NCBI GenBank assembly: GCA_017529165.1 | Contig: JAFXNY010000132.1 | Span: 1 to 12,136 of the forward strand | Direction of reading: 5' to 3' | DNA length: 12,136 nt | Origin: Clostridia bacterium | Lineage (GTDB): Bacteria; Bacillota_A; Clostridia; Oscillospirales; Acutalibacteraceae | In this document: one piece after another, positions 1-6,465 of the stretch | Position numbering within the stretch: the stretch's first letter is position 1 | Layout: every line of letters starts with the position of its first letter | Translations under genes and position numbers: made by a program | Notes under the pieces: model-generated | Told to the model about the DNA's origin: nothing | Database searches by the model: none | The model's input: only the letters and a program-made list of their open reading frames with translations

Positions 1-207
1 AAAAGAAATATTTCCTAATTTTGGAATAGGAAGGCTTTTAATGTATTTCTTTCTAATATTTTTGGAAGGTGTATTCAAATTCCTGCTATCTGCTTGGCTG
101 TCTGTTAATTCATAATAAAATACGGTTACATTTGCGTATTTCCCAATTTCATCGAACCAATTTATCCTATTGTAAAACAACGCTCCTGTACAGATTATAA
201 TATTCAT
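1..207 (-). CDS. Probable glycosyltransferase, N-terminal part (cut by window edge)
   Basis: An ATG at 205-207 opens a frame that runs without a stop for 69 codons to the left edge, so only the N-terminus is present. It begins MNIIICTGALFYNRINWFDE and continues into a YANVTVFYYEL stretch. This hydrophobic strand, then 'W-F-D-E-[IL]-x-K', then a second strand, resembles the first beta-alpha-beta unit of GT4-type (GT-B fold) glycosyltransferases; that is a family impression from a short piece. A ribosome binding site (AGGAG, about 5 nt spacing) lies inside the end of the deacetylase gene, whose stop is only 2 bp upstream. It is therefore the fourth gene of the polysaccharide operon that starts near 3130. 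The operon context supports a role in building a surface glycan. The C-terminal nucleotide-sugar domain is not visible, so another enzyme class remains possible. Confidence 0.6.
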   Translation of the reverse strand, partial: MNIIICTGALFYNRINWFDEIGKYANVTVFYYELTDSQADSRNLNTPSKNIRKKYIKSLPIPKLGNISF

Positions 208-209
208 GA

Positions 210-941
210 TTAGCTCCTGTGGATTCTTTTTATTATAGCTTCAAATGTGCCGTCACAGACATTAATTCTGGGTATAAAAAAGCGTCTTTTTTTGGCTGTT
301 TTGACATTTGTTGAACCGTTGATTGTACAAAATGCAAAAGCATAATTTTTGCTATTTTTTATGATTTGTGTGCTTTTTTTCGAACAAGCCAGCATTGAAC
401 CATACGGATATGCAAAAATGTTGCATTTAATTCCGTATTTTTTTTCAAAATCGGAACAATCAGTTTCTGTTATTATTTCGTTGTTCGACAATTCCCTCAT
501 CATTAAATGATTCTTTGTATGATAACCTATTGTACAAAGAGGATTGTTTTTTAGTTCATTAATCTGTTTTGAGGTTATATAGCCCTTTTCGTCAACGAGT
601 TTTTCGGAAATAAAAAGAGTGAACGGTATATTGTACCGATTCAAAATTGGTATGGCATTCAATACCACATTTTCATAAACATCGTCGAATGTGAAAATAA
701 AGTTTTTTTTGCTTTTATTTGATTTCAATATTTCATTAGCCGATATAAAACTTACATTTTCATTAATAAGGGAATCAATAAAGTAAGAAAAGCTTTCTTT
801 TTGGATGTCCAAATTTGTTTTTTCATCCAAATCCGAATAAACACCATGAAACATGCATACATATATGTTCCCGTTTTTTAGTTTCAAAATCAGTTGATTT
901 GTTTTTTGTAACAATCCCCAAAAAACCCTTTTAATTTTCAT
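210..941 (-). CDS. Polysaccharide deacetylase family protein (NodB homology)
   Basis: The 243-residue protein carries the marks of a carbohydrate esterase 4 (NodB) domain. These are a TFDD motif (residues 84-87) that holds the catalytic base and a metal-ligand Asp, an HTKNH motif (141-145) that fits the metal-binding H-x(3)-H, and AYPYG (177-181) that fits the conserved F-x-[YF]-P-x-G. Such enzymes remove N- or O-acetyl groups from sugar polymers or lipid-linked sugars. There is no signal peptide and no clear membrane segment, so a cytoplasmic role on a glycan precursor fits better than wall modification; this is inferred. The ATG overlaps the TGA of the upstream GT2 gene (4-bp overlap at 938-941), showing translational coupling, and a GGGGA ribosome binding site precedes it. 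The downstream gene starts 2 bp after the stop. The exact substrate cannot be read from the sequence. Confidence 0.88.
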   Translation of the reverse strand: MKIKRVFWGLLQKTNQLILKLKNGNIYVCMFHGVYSDLDEKTNLDIQKESFSYFIDSLINENVSFISANEILKSNKSKKNFIFTFDDVYENVVLNAIPILNRYNIPFTLFISEKLVDEKGYITSKQINELKNNPLCTIGYHTKNHLMMRELSNNEIITETDCSDFEKKYGIKCNIFAYPYGSMLACSKKSTQIIKNSKNYAFAFCTINGSTNVKTAKKRRFFIPRINVCDGTFEAIIKRIHRS

Positions 942-1894
942 ATACTTCCCCTTTTTGAGAAAAGAGCATAGTATGCCCTTTTTGATATGAGGCAGGCGAT
1001 TGCCCGAGCTTTAGTTTTTATTGACGGAAACCGCAGAAGTGTTTTCATATGCTCTTGTCCGCTTATGCTTTCGTAAAGCAAACCCCAATTTTTATAGTCG
1101 GATATTTTGGAAGTTGAGCTTATTGTGCCTAAAACCCAACGGGAAACCAAGAAGTTTTTTACTAATAAATTATTGTTATATAGCCGAGGTAAATCACATA
1201 TTGCAGGGTAACTGTTTATAACATTATTAATACTTGATGAAGTCATAATTGAGCCGGGTCGTTTAAGATATTGGTATAAAGGCTCGTCTAAAAATACTGC
1301 GCCGTTTACTACCGCAAGAAGACGCCATATAAAATGCTGATCCTCCGACCAAGGCATTTTTCCAAAGAAAATATTTTCCTCAAAAAACAATTTGCGTCTA
1401 AAGAGCGTTCCTGCCGCCAGTATAACATAATTCCTTAATAAAAAACCGTTTTGAATCTCTTTCGGAGCTAAATATGTGCATTTTCCAATCGATATATTTT
1501 CATTAATATCTTCCTGTGAAGTTATCATATTGTATCTTGAAAACACTAAATCTGCATTCTCGCCTATTGCTTTTACTAAATGTTCAACAGTATCTTTGAT
1601 GATTATATCATCCGAGTCCAAAAAGAGAATCCACTCGCCACCCGAGTTTTGAACGCCTGTATTTCGTGCTTCGCCAAGGCCTTTATTTTCTTGCCTTATA
1701 AGTTTATATGGATATGAGTTTTCTTTTAGCACGCTCTCGGCAATGTCTGCAGATTTGTCCGGCGAGCCGTCATCCACCAGTATTAACTCGATGTTTTTGT
1801 ATGATTGTTCAATTACCGATTTTACAGATTTTTCAATGTATTTTTCAACCTTGTATATCGGCATTATTATTGACACTAACGGTTCTGATTGCAA
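938..1894 (-). CDS. Glycosyltransferase family 2
   Basis: The 318-residue protein has a typical GT-A fold N-terminus. It has VSIIMPIYKVEKYI (7-20), the DDGS nucleotide-binding motif (41-44), the KGLGEARNTG segment (71-80) and the DSDD motif (93-96), which contains the DxD metal/nucleotide-sugar site. It should transfer one sugar from a nucleotide donor onto a lipid-linked oligosaccharide at the inner face of the membrane. The start codon is TTG (1892-1894), not ATG. It is favoured by a strong GGAGGA ribosome binding site at 1901-1906 with 6-nt spacing, and because the conserved first beta strand follows at once. The gene overlaps the end of the preceding GT4 gene by 19 bp and the start of the deacetylase by 4 bp. 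Donor and acceptor sugars are not predictable from sequence alone. Confidence 0.92.
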   Translation of the reverse strand: MQSEPLVSIIMPIYKVEKYIEKSVKSVIEQSYKNIELILVDDGSPDKSADIAESVLKENSYPYKLIRQENKGLGEARNTGVQNSGGEWILFLDSDDIIIKDTVEHLVKAIGENADLVFSRYNMITSQEDINENISIGKCTYLAPKEIQNGFLLRNYVILAAGTLFRRKLFFEENIFFGKMPWSEDQHFIWRLLAVVNGAVFLDEPLYQYLKRPGSIMTSSSINNVINSYPAICDLPRLYNNNLLVKNFLVSRWVLGTISSTSKISDYKNWGLLYESISGQEHMKTLLRFPSIKTKARAIACLISKRAYYALFSKRGSI

Positions 1895-3060
1895 ATCAAA
1901 TCCTCCAATATTTTTTCAAGTCTCTCTACAAAAGCTTGCTTGCCAAACAATTTATCATAATATGTACGGGCATTCTTTGAAAACCCTGCTTTATCATTCT
2001 CGATATACTTTCTTATGCTATCTGCGAGTGCTGAAGCATCCCCTGCCGGCGAGCAGTATCCGCAACTTGCTGTATTTATGGCATTTGCGGTTTCCCCGTC
2101 TGCTGCGGCTATTATCGGTTTACCTGCGGCAAGGCATGTTTGTACCTTTCCGGGTAGGGTGGCGTTTAGTTCGCCGCTTCTTAAGGTGATAAGCATTGCG
2201 TCAGCCATGGCGTAATATTCGGGCATTTTTTCAAGCGGTTGTCTGCCGTGGAATATTACTTGCGGTAAATCTGAAGCCGCTTTTTTAAGTCTGCCGAGCT
2301 GGGAGCCGTCACCCACAATATGTACTTTGAGATTTTTAATATCTGAAAGCAGGCGAGCGGCATTTATTATGGTATCAACATCCTGTGCCGTGCCGATATT
2401 TCCGGCAAACATAAGGTCTATGTTTTCGTCCGGTGCTTTCTTGCAATTTTCCGGAGTAAAGATATCGTCGGCGTATTGTGGCAAATACAATGTGTTGCAT
2501 ATTCTAAACTCGTTTTGAAAGTATCCCGAAAAAGATTCGCTCGAAATCAAAATCTTATCTGCCGATTTATATATACGCTCTGAAATGCGGTGGAGAAAAC
2601 GATATATTAAACTGCCTTTTTTCATTCCACCCATAACTGCACTTTCTGGCCAAAGGTCCAGACAGTACAGCACTAACGGAATATTGTTTTTGTGTTTGTA
2701 CTTAATGCCTGCCTTTGCCATAATTACGGGTGAGAGCTGGTGAACAAAGACAATGTCAAAGTTTTCTTTAATGTGTTTTACATAACGAGTTGAGAAAAAA
2801 ACAAAGCTAAGGTAATTAAGAACTCTGAAAACAGGGTTATTTTTTCTTGGTACGGTATAGCATCTGTGCACTCGGACACCGTTTACAACTTCGTCTTTTC
2901 TTTTGCCGTGCTCATAATCGGCATATGTTTCGCCCATTGGGTAATTAGGAGTGCCTGTTACCACCAAAACCTCATTACCTTGACGCACCAGTTCTTCGCA
3001 AATGTCAGGGTGCCTGAACGGTTCGGGTTTATAGTATTGGCATACAAATAAAATCTTCAT
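1876..3060 (-). CDS. Glycosyltransferase family 4 (WbuB/WcaI-like)
   Basis: This 394-residue GT-B enzyme is the first gene of the polysaccharide operon. The N-terminal domain opens with MKILFVCQYYKPEPFRHPDI, and TGTPNYPMG follows at about 35-43. The C-terminal donor-binding domain has the strand-turn MFAGNIGTAQDVDTI at roughly residues 217-231, then HGRQPLEKMPEYYAMADAM and a GKVQTCLAAGKPI segment. These are features of GT4 enzymes of the WbuB/WcaI type that add sugars in O-antigen, colanic-acid and capsule pathways; the assignment to that subgroup is by recognition, not by alignment. The ATG at 3058-3060 has an AAGGTG ribosome binding site about 8 nt upstream and a near-consensus promoter about 70 bp away. 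The stop (TAG, 1876-1878) lies inside the GT2 gene. A role in exopolysaccharide or capsule repeat-unit assembly is inferred. Confidence 0.92.
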   Translation of the reverse strand: MKILFVCQYYKPEPFRHPDICEELVRQGNEVLVVTGTPNYPMGETYADYEHGKRKDEVVNGVRVHRCYTVPRKNNPVFRVLNYLSFVFFSTRYVKHIKENFDIVFVHQLSPVIMAKAGIKYKHKNNIPLVLYCLDLWPESAVMGGMKKGSLIYRFLHRISERIYKSADKILISSESFSGYFQNEFRICNTLYLPQYADDIFTPENCKKAPDENIDLMFAGNIGTAQDVDTIINAARLLSDIKNLKVHIVGDGSQLGRLKKAASDLPQVIFHGRQPLEKMPEYYAMADAMLITLRSGELNATLPGKVQTCLAAGKPIIAAADGETANAINTASCGYCSPAGDASALADSIRKYIENDKAGFSKNARTYYDKLFGKQAFVERLEKILEDLICNQNR

Positions 3061-3131
3061 AAGTTTACACCTTTTAAGATGGCATATTGTGTGACGAGTG
3101 CAGATAAGGTTTGGATGTAATAATTTTACAC

Positions 3132-3160
3132 ATTATATCATAATAATATATATTACGCAA
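3132..3160 (-). promoter_or_regulatory. Sigma-A promoter of the polysaccharide operon
   Basis: On the minus strand a -35 box TTGCGT (3155-3160) is followed by a 17-bp spacer and a perfect -10 box TATAAT (3132-3137). Transcription would start near 3125, giving a leader of about 65 nt before the GT4 start at 3060. Only promoter-like spacing and sequence are seen; no operator was identified with confidence. Confidence 0.75.
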
Positions 3161-3262
3161 GTGCTTTAGCCGAAAAAAGTGGCTGAAATATAGTCATATT
3201 CGATAATTTTTAATGATAAAGTTTACTCTTTTTATTTAAAAAAGAAAAAATTAGCTAAACCG

Positions 3263-3291
3263 TTGACAAAATGAAACAAGTGTGTAATAAT
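3263..3291 (+). promoter_or_regulatory. Sigma-A promoter of the riboswitch/transporter operon
   Basis: A perfect -35 TTGACA (3263-3268), a 17-bp spacer and a -10 AATAAT (3286-3291, 5 of 6 matches) place the start of transcription near 3298. That is just upstream of the lysine aptamer, as needed for a riboswitch leader. A very A+T-rich stretch (about 3200-3260) lies directly upstream and could act as an UP element. The promoter is divergent from the polysaccharide operon promoter; the two -35 boxes are about 100 bp apart. Confidence 0.8.
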
Positions 3292-3315
3292 GTTCTCAAA
3301 TTAAAAATCGCTTTT

Positions 3316-3473
3316 GATAGAGGTGCGGGGTTTATTAGTAGCGCAGGCGCTTTAAGGCAAATGAGTTTGCGCAAAAGGAAACACCGCCGAAGAAATACAG
3401 GGTTGCCTTAAACTTGTATTTCTGGGTCGTCAGGGAATACTTGCCGGACTGTCGCATTTTGCGGAGAGCTATC
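3316..3473 (+). ncRNA. Lysine riboswitch (L-box) aptamer
   Basis: The leader contains the conserved landmarks of the lysine riboswitch. GATAGAGGTGCG (3316-3327) holds the 5' side of P1, followed by AGTAG (3338-3342), GCCGAAG (3386-3392), CTGGGTCG (3422-3429), GGACTGTC (3446-3453) and GGAGAGCTATC (3463-3473), the 3' side of P1. GATAG (3316-3320) pairs with CTATC (3469-3473). The P2 tip is GCGCA/TGCGC (3341-3345/3368-3372). P3 is GAAATACA/TGTATTTC (3392-3399/3415-3422). P5 is CGCA/TGCG (3453-3456/3460-3463). The P2 loop TTTAAGGCAA (3351-3360) is a perfect 10-nt complement of TTGCCTTAAA (3403-3412) in the P3 loop, which is the loop-loop kissing contact known for this class. An intrinsic terminator follows, so it probably acts by transcription attenuation: lysine bound, P1 closed, terminator on. 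Confidence 0.95.
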
Positions 3474-3488
3474 GCATGGAAAAAACTA

Positions 3489-3522
3489 ACACCTGTGATG
3501 CTTTCGTGTCACAGGCGTTTTT
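3489..3522 (+). terminator. Riboswitch-controlled intrinsic terminator
   Basis: Arms 3489-3498 (ACACCTGTGA) and 3509-3518 (TCACAGGCGT) pair with one A-C mismatch and can extend by two wobble pairs and a C-G pair around a TTTC loop. A T5 run follows (3518-3522). It sits 16 bases after the P1 3' arm and ends before the ribosome binding site at 3531. This is the place expected for the expression platform of an attenuating riboswitch. AGGTG (3321-3325) in the aptamer is complementary to CACCT (3490-3494) in the terminator arm and could take part in an antiterminator; that last point is speculative. Confidence 0.88.
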
Positions 3523-3540
3523 ATTTAGAAAAGGAGATTG

Positions 3541-4392
3541 ATGAAAATGAAAAAAATTATTGCTCTTATTGCCGTTTTGGCACTTGTTTTGTGCCTTGCC
3601 GCCTGCGGAAGCTCGGTAAGTGCCGAGAAAGACCTCGATAATGTTAAGTCTGCCGGCGTGCTTAAAGTAGGTATGGAATGCGCTTATGCACCGTTTAACT
3701 GGACTCAAGGTGACGACAGCGAAGGTGCTGTAAAAATTGCCAATGCAGAAGGCTATGCCAACGGTTACGATGTTCAGATTGCAAAGAACATTGCGAAAGA
3801 AATCGGTGTAGATTTAGAAATCTATGCTTATGAATGGGATGCGCTTATCCCTGCTGTTGAGTCAGGCAAGCTCGATTGTATCATAGCAGGTATGAGCCCG
3901 ACTGATGAGAGAAAAGAAACCATAGATTTCTCTTCTAATTATTATATTTCAAACCTTGTAATTATAACAAAGGCTGATAGCCAATATGCGAACGCTAAAA
4001 CCCTTGCTGATTTCAAGGGCGCTAAAATCAACGCTCAGGACGGCACTTTCCATGCAGAAGCCGCCAAGCAGATTGAGAATGTGCAGACTGCCGTTATGAA
4101 AGACTTTACAATGCTTTATACCGCAGTTACTGCCGGCACTATTGACGGTTACATTGCCGAAGAGCCCACCGCTTTCCAGGTTTGCGGAAACAACAGCGAG
4201 CTTACATTTGCGCCTCTTGTAAACAACGATACAGGCTTTAAGTGTGCAGAGAGCGATACTGCTATTGCCGTAGGTCTTCGCAAGGGTTCGTCTCTTAATG
4301 AAAAGGTTTCGGCTGCTATAGACGCCATTTCGGCTCCGGCACGCAGTGACCTTATGAAAAAAATGGTTGAAATCGCACCTGCCGAGGAATAA
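3541..4392 (+). CDS. Amino-acid ABC transporter, substrate-binding lipoprotein (probably lysine)
   Basis: This 283-residue SBP_bac_3 family protein captures the amino acid outside the membrane. It has a lipoprotein signal peptide: Lys-rich start, hydrophobic run 6-19, and a lipobox LAAC with the acylated cysteine at residue 22. The mature part begins with GVLKVGMECAYAPFNW (39-54), the usual first strand and ligand-stacking region. AGMSPTDERKETIDF (116-130) follows, with Arg124 in the position that binds the ligand's carboxylate in this family. The start is ambiguous: ATG at 3541 is 4 nt after AAGGAG (3531-3536), ATG at 3547 is 10 nt after it, and a TTG lies at 3538. I take 3541; the mature protein is the same. 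The gene is first in a three-gene importer operon and lies directly behind a lysine riboswitch, so lysine is the inferred ligand, though arginine or ornithine cannot be excluded. Confidence 0.93.
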   Translation: MKMKKIIALIAVLALVLCLAACGSSVSAEKDLDNVKSAGVLKVGMECAYAPFNWTQGDDSEGAVKIANAEGYANGYDVQIAKNIAKEIGVDLEIYAYEWDALIPAVESGKLDCIIAGMSPTDERKETIDFSSNYYISNLVIITKADSQYANAKTLADFKGAKINAQDGTFHAEAAKQIENVQTAVMKDFTMLYTAVTAGTIDGYIAEEPTAFQVCGNNSELTFAPLVNNDTGFKCAESDTAIAVGLRKGSSLNEKVSAAIDAISAPARSDLMKKMVEIAPAEE

Positions 4393-4409
4393 TCAAGAGG
4401 TTTTAATAA

Positions 4410-5186
4410 ATGTCACTTTTTTCGGATATTGCTATAGTTTGGTCTAAGTACGGAACACAGATTTTAAGCGGTATAGGTAACACGGTTTTAATATCTATAA
4501 TCGGTACTCTAATCGGTCTGGTTATCGGTCTTTTTAACGGTGTTATCCGCACAATGCCGGAAGCTAAAAGCGCTCTTTTACAGGGCGTTATGAAGGTGGT
4601 AAACTTTATAATCAGCGCCTATGTTGAGGTGTTCAGAGGAACACCTATGATGGTTCAAGCGATGATTATTTACTGGGGTTATGCCTATATGAACGGCGGA
4701 GCTTCTCTGCCGCTGATTCCTGCCGGTATTGCGATAGTATCTATCAATACAGGCGCATATATAACAGAGATTGTCAGAGGCGGTATTATATCGATTGACA
4801 AAGGACAGTTCGAGGGTGCAATGAGCATAGGTATGTCGCATTTCTCTACTATGATACATATCATAATTCCGCAGGTTATGCGTAATATTTTACCGAGTGT
4901 ATCAAACGAGTTTGTCGTAAATATAAAGGATACTTCGGTGCTCAATGTAATAGGTGTTACCGAGCTTTACTTCTATGCCGCTTCTGCTGCTAAAAACAGC
5001 TATAAAATATTTGCAAGCTACCTTATTGCGTGTGCTATTTATTTCTGCTTAACCTTTACAATAACCCGCATTTTAAGGCTTATTGAAAAGAAAATAGAGG
5101 GCAAAGCAAACTATACCGTTTTCGGTTCTCAAAGCGACTCTACCGCCGAAATCCATATAAAAGAGGAGGAGACCGCAAATGTCTGA
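4410..5186 (+). CDS. Amino-acid ABC transporter permease (probably lysine)
   Basis: This 258-residue inner-membrane subunit belongs to the HisM/GlnP group of polar amino-acid permeases. Hydrophobic segments lie near 18-45, 60-75, 82-95, 100-118, 165-190 and 198-222. The family segment [13 protein letters not shown] (71-83) and [11 protein letters not shown] (115-125) are present. The cytoplasmic EAA coupling loop, which contacts the ATPase, spans residues 135-154 (E-G-A at 135-137, Gly141, Pro154). Near-invariant KDTSV (173-177) follows it. The single permease gene suggests a homodimer. The start ATG has AAGAGG about 9 nt upstream, 17 bp after the lipoprotein stop. The end overlaps the ATPase gene by 8 bp. 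Expression should follow the upstream lysine riboswitch; the hydrophilic tail after 235 is longer than the core needs and looks unconserved. Confidence 0.93.
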   Translation: MSLFSDIAIVWSKYGTQILSGIGNTVLISIIGTLIGLVIGLFNGVIRTMPEAKSALLQGVMKVVNFIISAYVEVFRGTPMMVQAMIIYWGYAYMNGGASLPLIPAGIAIVSINTGAYITEIVRGGIISIDKGQFEGAMSIGMSHFSTMIHIIIPQVMRNILPSVSNEFVVNIKDTSVLNVIGVTELYFYAASAAKNSYKIFASYLIACAIYFCLTFTITRILRLIEKKIEGKANYTVFGSQSDSTAEIHIKEEETANV

Positions 5187-5916
5187 GAGCGTAATAGAAA
5201 TAAGACATCTTAAAAAGTCTTTTGGTGAAAATGATGTACTAAAGGATATTGATTTTTCGATATCAAAAGGGGAAACGGTAAGTGTTATAGGCTCCTCGGG
5301 CTCGGGTAAAAGCACAATGCTTCGTTGTGTAAACCTGCTCGAAACCCCAACGGGCGGAGAGATACTCTTTCACGGCAAGAATATTCAAACAGAGCTTGAT
5401 ATTTCAAAATACCGTGCAAGTGTGGGAATGGTGTTCCAGTCCTTTAACCTTTTTGATAACCTGAATGCCCTTCAAAACTGTATGATAGGGCAGACTACTG
5501 TACTCGGGCGGGACAAAAAAACTGCCGAAAGCAAGGCTATGGAATATCTCGAAAAGGTCGGAATGACGCCCTACATAAACGCTAAACCACGCCAGCTTTC
5601 AGGAGGGCAAAAACAGCGTGTAGCCATAGCAAGAGCGCTTGCAATGGACCCCGAAGTAATACTATTTGATGAGCCTACGAGTGCACTTGACCCTGAAATG
5701 GTCGGTGAAGTGCTTTCGGTTATGAAAAGGCTTAGTGAGTCGGGTATGACTATGATTGTAGTTACCCACGAAATGGCGTTTGCACGGGATGTCAGCGACA
5801 GAGTGATATTTATGAGTGATGGGTTTATCTGTGAGCAGGGAACGCCGGCAGAGGTGTTCGGTGACCCGAAACGCGAAGAAACCAAAAGCTTTTTATCAAG
5901 ATTTCTTAATCAGTAA
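5179..5916 (+). CDS. Amino-acid ABC transporter ATP-binding protein (probably lysine)
   Basis: This 245-residue GlnQ/HisP-type ATPase powers the importer. All motifs are intact: Walker [10 protein letters not shown] (38-46), Q-loop glutamine at 87 in [12 protein letters not shown] signature LSGGQ (140-144), Walker B VILFDE (160-165) followed by the D-loop SALD (168-171), and the switch histidine at 197 in VVTHEM. The length is normal for the family. The ATG at 5179 lies within the end of the permease gene (8-bp overlap), with a GAGGAGGAG ribosome binding site about 7 nt before it, so translation is probably coupled. It is the last gene of the lysine-riboswitch operon and is followed by a terminator hairpin at 5931. 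Substrate specificity comes from the lipoprotein and the riboswitch, not from this subunit. Confidence 0.96.
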   Translation: MSESVIEIRHLKKSFGENDVLKDIDFSISKGETVSVIGSSGSGKSTMLRCVNLLETPTGGEILFHGKNIQTELDISKYRASVGMVFQSFNLFDNLNALQNCMIGQTTVLGRDKKTAESKAMEYLEKVGMTPYINAKPRQLSGGQKQRVAIARALAMDPEVILFDEPTSALDPEMVGEVLSVMKRLSESGMTMIVVTHEMAFARDVSDRVIFMSDGFICEQGTPAEVFGDPKREETKSFLSRFLNQ

Positions 5917-5929
5917 AGGATTAAAAAAT

Positions 5930-5963
5930 ATGCGGAGAAGGTAATATCCCTCTCCGCAGTTTT
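5930..5963 (+). terminator. Bidirectional terminator between transporter operon and XRE gene
   Basis: A perfect 8-bp stem TGCGGAGA/TCTCCGCA (5931-5938/5951-5958) can add GG/CC pairs inside. On the plus strand it is followed by GTTTTAATAG, a short T run. On the minus strand it is followed by TATTTTTTAA, a better T run. It lies between two convergent genes, 14 bp after the ATPase stop and 13 bp after the XRE stop, and can serve both. Confidence 0.8.
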
Positions 5964-5976
5964 AATAGTATGGTAT

Positions 5977-6219
5977 TTATTTTATCTCCTGTTCGAGATT
6001 TTTGAAAGTTTCGGTATCAAAAAAATCTGTTATTGAGATTTCGAGACCGTCACAAATCTTTTTAATTGTTGCAATTCCGGGGTTATTGCTTTGGTTGTAA
6101 ATAATTGATTTTATCGTAGTATAAGGTATTCCGGAAACAGTTGCCAATCTGCAAAAGTTTATACCTTTCTTATTAGCCAATTCTTCAATTCTCTCTTTTG
6201 TTGCCTGTGTAATATTCAT
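5977..6219 (-). CDS. XRE/Cro-type helix-turn-helix regulator
   Basis: This short (80-residue) cytoplasmic DNA-binding protein consists of little but an HTH_3/Cro-C1 domain. Helix one is at about residues 5-18. Helices two and three span 21-40 (NFCRLATVSGIPYTTIKSII), with the usual 'L-A-x-x-[SA]-G-[IV]' turn. TIKKICDGLEISITDFF (51-67) is the typical fourth and fifth helices. I chose the ATG at 6217-6219 because a GGGGGTG ribosome binding site lies just upstream (6226-6232). A longer frame reaches 6246 but would swallow that site. The gene follows the 56-residue gene by 64 bp in the same direction. That gap holds a 13-pair hairpin covering the ribosome binding site, so translation may be restrained. 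Its targets are unknown; the inverted repeat at 6466-6520 is a candidate, by inference only. Confidence 0.88.
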   Translation of the reverse strand: MNITQATKERIEELANKKGINFCRLATVSGIPYTTIKSIIYNQSNNPGIATIKKICDGLEISITDFFDTETFKNLEQEIK

Positions 6220-6224
6220 AGAAA

Positions 6225-6266
6225 ACACCCCCGATAAAATCAGCATACAGATATTATCGGAGGCGT
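6225..6266 (-). promoter_or_regulatory. Hairpin over the XRE gene's ribosome binding site
   Basis: In minus-strand RNA, ACGCCUCCGAUAA (6266-6254) pairs along its whole length with UUAUCGGGGGUGU (6237-6225): 13 pairs, two of them G-U, around a 16-nt loop. The second arm contains the GGGGGUG ribosome binding site of the XRE gene. It could block ribosome entry, or act as a weak terminator after the 56-residue gene, since a short U run (four U, the first one paired) follows. Confidence 0.65.
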
Positions 6267-6283
6267 ATAGACTATAAATTATA

Positions 6284-6454
6284 CTAATTATTATAAATAG
6301 TCTTTTTTATTTGTTCAACAGCGATCTGGATAACAACTTCCGGTGAAACATTTATGCCCGAGTTTTTGAGCGCAGATCTCATTTGCAAATCGACTTCTTT
6401 TTTTGAAATCTTGTTCTTTTTCGCCAATTGCTTAATAATTTGATTGTATTTCAT
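6284..6454 (-). CDS. Small uncharacterised protein (56 aa) upstream of XRE gene
   Basis: The predicted 56-residue protein reads MKYNQIIKQLAKKNKISKKE at its start, then a helical-looking, charged middle and a conserved-looking SPEVVIQIAVEQIKKTI end (37-53). It has no signal peptide, no membrane segment and no cysteines. The overall form, 'Y-x-x-[IL]-I-K-x-L-A-K-K-x-x-[IV]-S', reminds me of short clostridial proteins annotated as Spo0A C-terminal-domain-like, but I cannot confirm this by eye. The ATG at 6452-6454 is chosen because AAAGGAG lies 7 nt upstream; a longer frame begins at 6499 but would start within the promoter region. It is codirectional with the XRE gene and divergent from proB. 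Function is unknown; a regulatory partner or a toxin-antitoxin-like role with the XRE protein are both only possibilities. Confidence 0.72.
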   Translation of the reverse strand: MKYNQIIKQLAKKNKISKKEVDLQMRSALKNSGINVSPEVVIQIAVEQIKKTIYNN

Positions 6455-6465
6455 AATAATTCTCC

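Noticed and set aside
1708..2215. Several plus-strand open frames opposite the two glycosyltransferase genes.
   Set aside because: They lie antisense to well-supported GT2 and GT4 coding sequence, lack ribosome binding sites and show no family motif.
3165..3188. Imperfect inverted repeat TTTAGCC...GGCTGAAA just upstream of the polysaccharide promoter.
   Set aside because: Seven pairs with one wobble and a short spacer, no second copy seen; too weak to call an operator or terminator.
3414..3708. Short open frames on both strands across the riboswitch and the start of the lipoprotein gene.
   Set aside because: The plus-strand frame crosses the aptamer and the terminator, and the minus-strand frame is antisense to the lipoprotein signal peptide. 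RNA structure explains this stretch better; no leader peptide is needed.
6220..6246. Longer start of the XRE gene at 6246, adding nine residues (MLILSGVFS).
   Set aside because: The extension translates the ribosome binding site and hairpin arm of the ATG at 6219, adds residues unlike an XRE N-terminus, and has no good site of its own.
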